Below, in pieces: positions 61,292 to 64,000 of a DNA stretch of 64,000 nucleotides. The stretch comes from Vibrio astriarenae (lineage in GTDB: Bacteria; Pseudomonadota; Gammaproteobacteria; Enterobacterales; Vibrionaceae). Every line of letters starts with the position of its first letter. Position 1 is the stretch's first letter. The notes under the pieces are model-generated. The model did not search any database and was not told the DNA's origin. It saw nothing but the letters and a program-made list of their open reading frames with translations. The position numbers were made by a program, and so were the translations under genes. The DNA is taken from assembly GCF_010587385.1 (NCBI RefSeq), contig NZ_CP047476.1, positions 124,001 to 188,000 of the forward strand, given 5' to 3'.

Positions 61292-63772
61292 ATGAAAATC
61301 AACAAAGTTGCGCTGGCACTCTCCTTGTCAGTGCTCGTCACTGCATGTGACGATGATGATGTCAGTACGTCATCGACAAACTCCACGCAAAACTTCAGTC
61401 TGTCCGGCAGTGTCATAGATGGTTACATCTACAATGCATTGGTTTGGATCGACGCAAATAGAAACGGGCAGCTTGATGATAGCGATCCTCAAGCTCAAAC
61501 CGACCACAAAGGTGAATACACGCTCTCTCTTACCGAGGAGCAAGCCAGTAACCTGGTTGGCTTGCCTATCCTTGCGAAACTAACGAATGAATCTGTCGAT
61601 GTTGGAGACACTCCTCCGGAATCAGTTGAGGCCCTGCAGCAGCTCGTTGAAGATGGGGAACTAGAGACCATTTTCTCGGCAGATCAAACTTCTCACTCGA
61701 TAACACTGAGTATGCCTCCACTTGATCAAGCTACTTTAGATATGGTCGCCAATGGTGATGAAGTCGAGGGGCAAGTGATCAACCCATTTACCACACAAGT
61801 CTATGAGGAAGTTGCCGAGACACTAGAGGGTTTTGTGGGTGAAGGGTTAGACGAAGAAGATCTTTCAGCGCTAGTTGCTCAAATCACTGCTCTGGTCGAC
61901 AGCACAGTTATGGAGCGTTTGGAAGAGCTAAAGTCAGAGCTGGATATCGATGACGATTACACGGATGAGGATTTGGCTAATCTAATGAAAGGCGACTTCA
62001 TCGACGCAAATCATTCGCTCAGTAATGATCTGCTCACACTCGCGACCGAGGTTGTTGAGAATAAGAAGCAAGATGAAATTGTTGTTCAGCAAGTTGTCAG
62101 TGACTCACCTGACGGCTCTGTTGTCACCTATGAGTCTTTCGCGGATTCTTCCACCTACACGCCGGACAATACAACTTCCTCTGTAACGCTAGACCATATG
62201 GGCTTCAATAAAGAAGTCGTCTCAGGGACAACCATTACCTTTGAGACAGAAGAGGACTCATATCGAGACATAGAAGGTACACCGACTCTTTACAGCAGAT
62301 TACGAGAGAAAGGCGTTGAAGACACCAGCACTGGTGAGTTTTACGCCACCATTCTTTATGAGTCAGACCTCAATCGAGATGGCACCATCAACTTTACCTC
62401 ACTTCTCTACGATGTAGGGGAAGGTAGTGTTGAAGATGGTGTGGAAACTTATTCCTTTACGCGTTATATCGATGAAGATGATCCATATGAAGCCGCTGGT
62501 GAGTATGCAAGTTGGTCTGAACCAAGTGGCCGTATGCTTGATTACGATTCAGTAGAGGAACTGATGACAGCGGTCGATGATGACGATCTCTCCGGAGTTG
62601 ATGTTCTGCAAAGAATGACGGAAACCACTGAAATTACCTCGGAATACACTTATAGCACCCGCGAATTTACTGAATATGACATAGCGATGTCCGACCCTTT
62701 TGAGTACGCAACATATCGCCAGGTATACCAGTACTGGGATTTCTTTGATGGTTCTGACAAGGAAGTGATCTCTCATGATTGGCAGGCTGATGGTTCGTTC
62801 AACCAAGTGATCACCAACGAATATGACAGTGAGTCAGACGTTGACTCCACATCTTGGAAGCAGGCTATTTGGCAAGACTATTATGAGGGAGAAGTGATCA
62901 ACTACTGGCAAGAATGGGAAGTCACGGATTATCCGGATGAAAATGATAACAAGGTCTACACCAGTGCTGGAACAAAATACATTCTTGACGACGACACGGA
63001 ACTCAAACTTTTGAATGATGCGGATGAAGGCTACGCATTTAACTCATGGGACGAAAGATCAGTCCGTTACTCAGAGAACGACATACGTACTCACGTGACA
63101 TGGCAGCACATGGAAGTCGATGGCTATGACTTTACATTTGACGGCGCGGGCCAGAAGTACACGACCTATATTGATGAGCAGTCATACTCTTACGCTGAAT
63201 ACTGGGGGCCGTATATTGATGATTTACCTACCTTGGTGGATGGGTTCGTTGAAGAAGACCTGGGTGAGCAAGCCATTTGGCTAAGAGTGATAGGTGAAGC
63301 GCTGCGAGGAGCGAGAAGTTTGGAGTCATTCGAAAGTTGCGAGATTGAGCTTATTGGTGATGAAGCAACTGAAGCTGCTTTTAAGGCACATGTCGCGACT
63401 TGTGGTGGAACTCAAGCTTTCACAGAAGATGATTTGAACGATACCTTGATTGCTCGTAGAAAAAACTCGGGTACTGAAGTTCGACTATGGGATCTTTATG
63501 AGGGCGGTTATGCGGAGCGCCAAACATGGACTGAAGAGATGCAAAGCACTCGTGAATATACATGGTCAATTAATGACGATGGTCATTTGGTGTTAACCAA
63601 TGGTGACTTTACTAGAGTGATCGCAGCTTATCACAAGTTTACCAACGGAGAGGTGCATGGTGCAGCCGTCATCGTTTATGACTATGAAGATGGATATCCA
63701 AGCGAGGTTTGGAACACCTACTTTATCGATATCACAGGCGTTTGGCTCCCATATGATGTAACTTGGAACTAA
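61292..63772 (+). CDS. Large acidic surface lipoprotein
   Basis: 826 residues. Signal peptide with lipobox VLVTAC (Cys19) followed at once by DDDD, an inner-membrane-avoidance-neutral but unusual run of Asp. An N-terminal beta-sandwich-like unit (about 35-75) reads SVIDGYIYNALVWIDANRNG and DDSDPQAQTDHKGEYTLSL, the pattern of SdrD-B/carboxypeptidase-regulatory modules that may bind Ca2+. A helical acidic region follows (100-280). Then comes a long Tyr/Trp/Glu/Asp-rich beta region with many DW, YW and EW pairs (300-826). No enzyme motif was recognised. Single gene. Confidence 0.75.
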   Translation: MKINKVALALSLSVLVTACDDDDVSTSSTNSTQNFSLSGSVIDGYIYNALVWIDANRNGQLDDSDPQAQTDHKGEYTLSLTEEQASNLVGLPILAKLTNESVDVGDTPPESVEALQQLVEDGELETIFSADQTSHSITLSMPPLDQATLDMVANGDEVEGQVINPFTTQVYEEVAETLEGFVGEGLDEEDLSALVAQITALVDSTVMERLEELKSELDIDDDYTDEDLANLMKGDFIDANHSLSNDLLTLATEVVENKKQDEIVVQQVVSDSPDGSVVTYESFADSSTYTPDNTTSSVTLDHMGFNKEVVSGTTITFETEEDSYRDIEGTPTLYSRLREKGVEDTSTGEFYATILYESDLNRDGTINFTSLLYDVGEGSVEDGVETYSFTRYIDEDDPYEAAGEYASWSEPSGRMLDYDSVEELMTAVDDDDLSGVDVLQRMTETTEITSEYTYSTREFTEYDIAMSDPFEYATYRQVYQYWDFFDGSDKEVISHDWQADGSFNQVITNEYDSESDVDSTSWKQAIWQDYYEGEVINYWQEWEVTDYPDENDNKVYTSAGTKYILDDDTELKLLNDADEGYAFNSWDERSVRYSENDIRTHVTWQHMEVDGYDFTFDGAGQKYTTYIDEQSYSYAEYWGPYIDDLPTLVDGFVEEDLGEQAIWLRVIGEALRGARSLESFESCEIELIGDEATEAAFKAHVATCGGTQAFTEDDLNDTLIARRKNSGTEVRLWDLYEGGYAERQTWTEEMQSTREYTWSINDDGHLVLTNGDFTRVIAAYHKFTNGEVHGAAVIVYDYEDGYPSEVWNTYFIDITGVWLPYDVTWN

Positions 63773-63802
63773 CTCATCTGAGAACATTTAGACAAGCAAA
63801 TT

Positions 63803-63839
63803 AAGGCAGGTACTAATTCGGACGTATCTGCCTTTTTTC
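63803..63839 (+). terminator. Terminator of the acidic lipoprotein gene
   Basis: 11-bp stem AAGGCAGGTAC with GTATCTGCCTT (one G-U), 10-base loop, followed by TTTTC. Confidence 0.85.
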
Positions 63840-63943
63840 AATATTCACTTCTAGTTCCTAACTGTCATCAAATGGCAATTCTTAAAAATCCTCTCGTCTT
63901 AATATTTCCCCATCAACAAAAACAACTCAATGGGGAAACCAAA

Positions 63944-64000
63944 ATGAAAAAACTAATCACTAACGCGAATGTATTTAACGGTGTCGACAACAAACTGATT
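63944..64000 (+). CDS. Probable amidohydrolase, first 19 codons (3' partial)
   Basis: ATG 63944 with GGGGA nine bases upstream opens a frame, MKKLITNANVFNGVDNKLI, that runs to the window edge. The LITNANVFNG..NKL opening is typical of the N-terminal beta strand of imidazolonepropionase-like amidohydrolases. The rest is outside the window. Confidence 0.6.
   Translation, partial: MKKLITNANVFNGVDNKLI

Noticed and set aside
1..64000. CRISPR array, tRNA or rRNA genes, prophage
   Set aside because: No spaced direct repeats, cloverleaf ends or phage structural genes were seen on reading both strands; a tRNA scan would be needed for certainty.

Overview
The window is chromosomal DNA from a marine gammaproteobacterium, most likely a Vibrio. 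The main reasons are the elyC / cmoM-mukF-mukE-mukB block typical of Enterobacterales and Vibrionales, a Vibrio-type cytoplasmic alginate catabolism cluster, NorM, two Cache-domain chemoreceptors and DUF2058/DUF3332/DUF3465 proteins. No rRNA, tRNA, CRISPR array, intact insertion sequence or prophage gene was recognised.

Layout. 0-2.6 kb: the 3' end of a GH43-type glycosidase, an SDR oxidoreductase and a small outer-membrane barrel. 2.7-12 kb: two methyl-accepting chemotaxis proteins flanking NorM and a giant MscK/MscM-type channel. 12.3-21.1 kb: the alginate core. Two abutting cytoplasmic PL17 oligoalginate lyases (minus strand) diverge from kdgF-kdgK-eda and a sodium:solute symporter (plus strand). 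21.2-32.3 kb: mixed housekeeping and accessory genes, including an NlpE-like lipoprotein, DMT permease, lipoprotein GH5 glucanase, ferric-reductase-like flavocytochrome, pentapeptide-repeat protein and azlCD. 32.5-35.6 kb: a 3-hydroxyisobutyrate-dehydrogenase-family reductase (dehR), an SDR and a divergent LysR gene. 35.7-46 kb: a heterodimeric ABC exporter, an MFS permease, marC and a chbG/GH4 pair facing a LysR gene. 46-54.2 kb: elyC and cmoM-mukFEB. 54.5-61 kb: eleven small, unrelated, same-strand genes resembling integron-cassette cargo. 61.3-63.8 kb: a large acidic lipoprotein. The window ends in the first codons of a probable amidohydrolase.

How the genes work together. The symporter would import alginate oligomers or unsaturated uronate. 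The PL17 lyases would release unsaturated monomers, KdgF would speed their conversion to DEH, and DehR (and perhaps the SDR at 0.9 kb) would reduce DEH to KDG. KdgK and Eda would then feed pyruvate and glyceraldehyde-3-phosphate to central metabolism. The strongest new signal is a shared operator-like word, TTGT-NNN-ACAA (for example TTGTATGACAA/TTGTCATACAA). It lies in front of the 0.9-kb SDR, the kdgF operon, the symporter and dehR, and in weaker form the PL17 operon, so these scattered loci look like one regulon. The presumed GntR/FadR-type regulator is not encoded in the window. CRP-like sites accompany the word at kdgF and the symporter.
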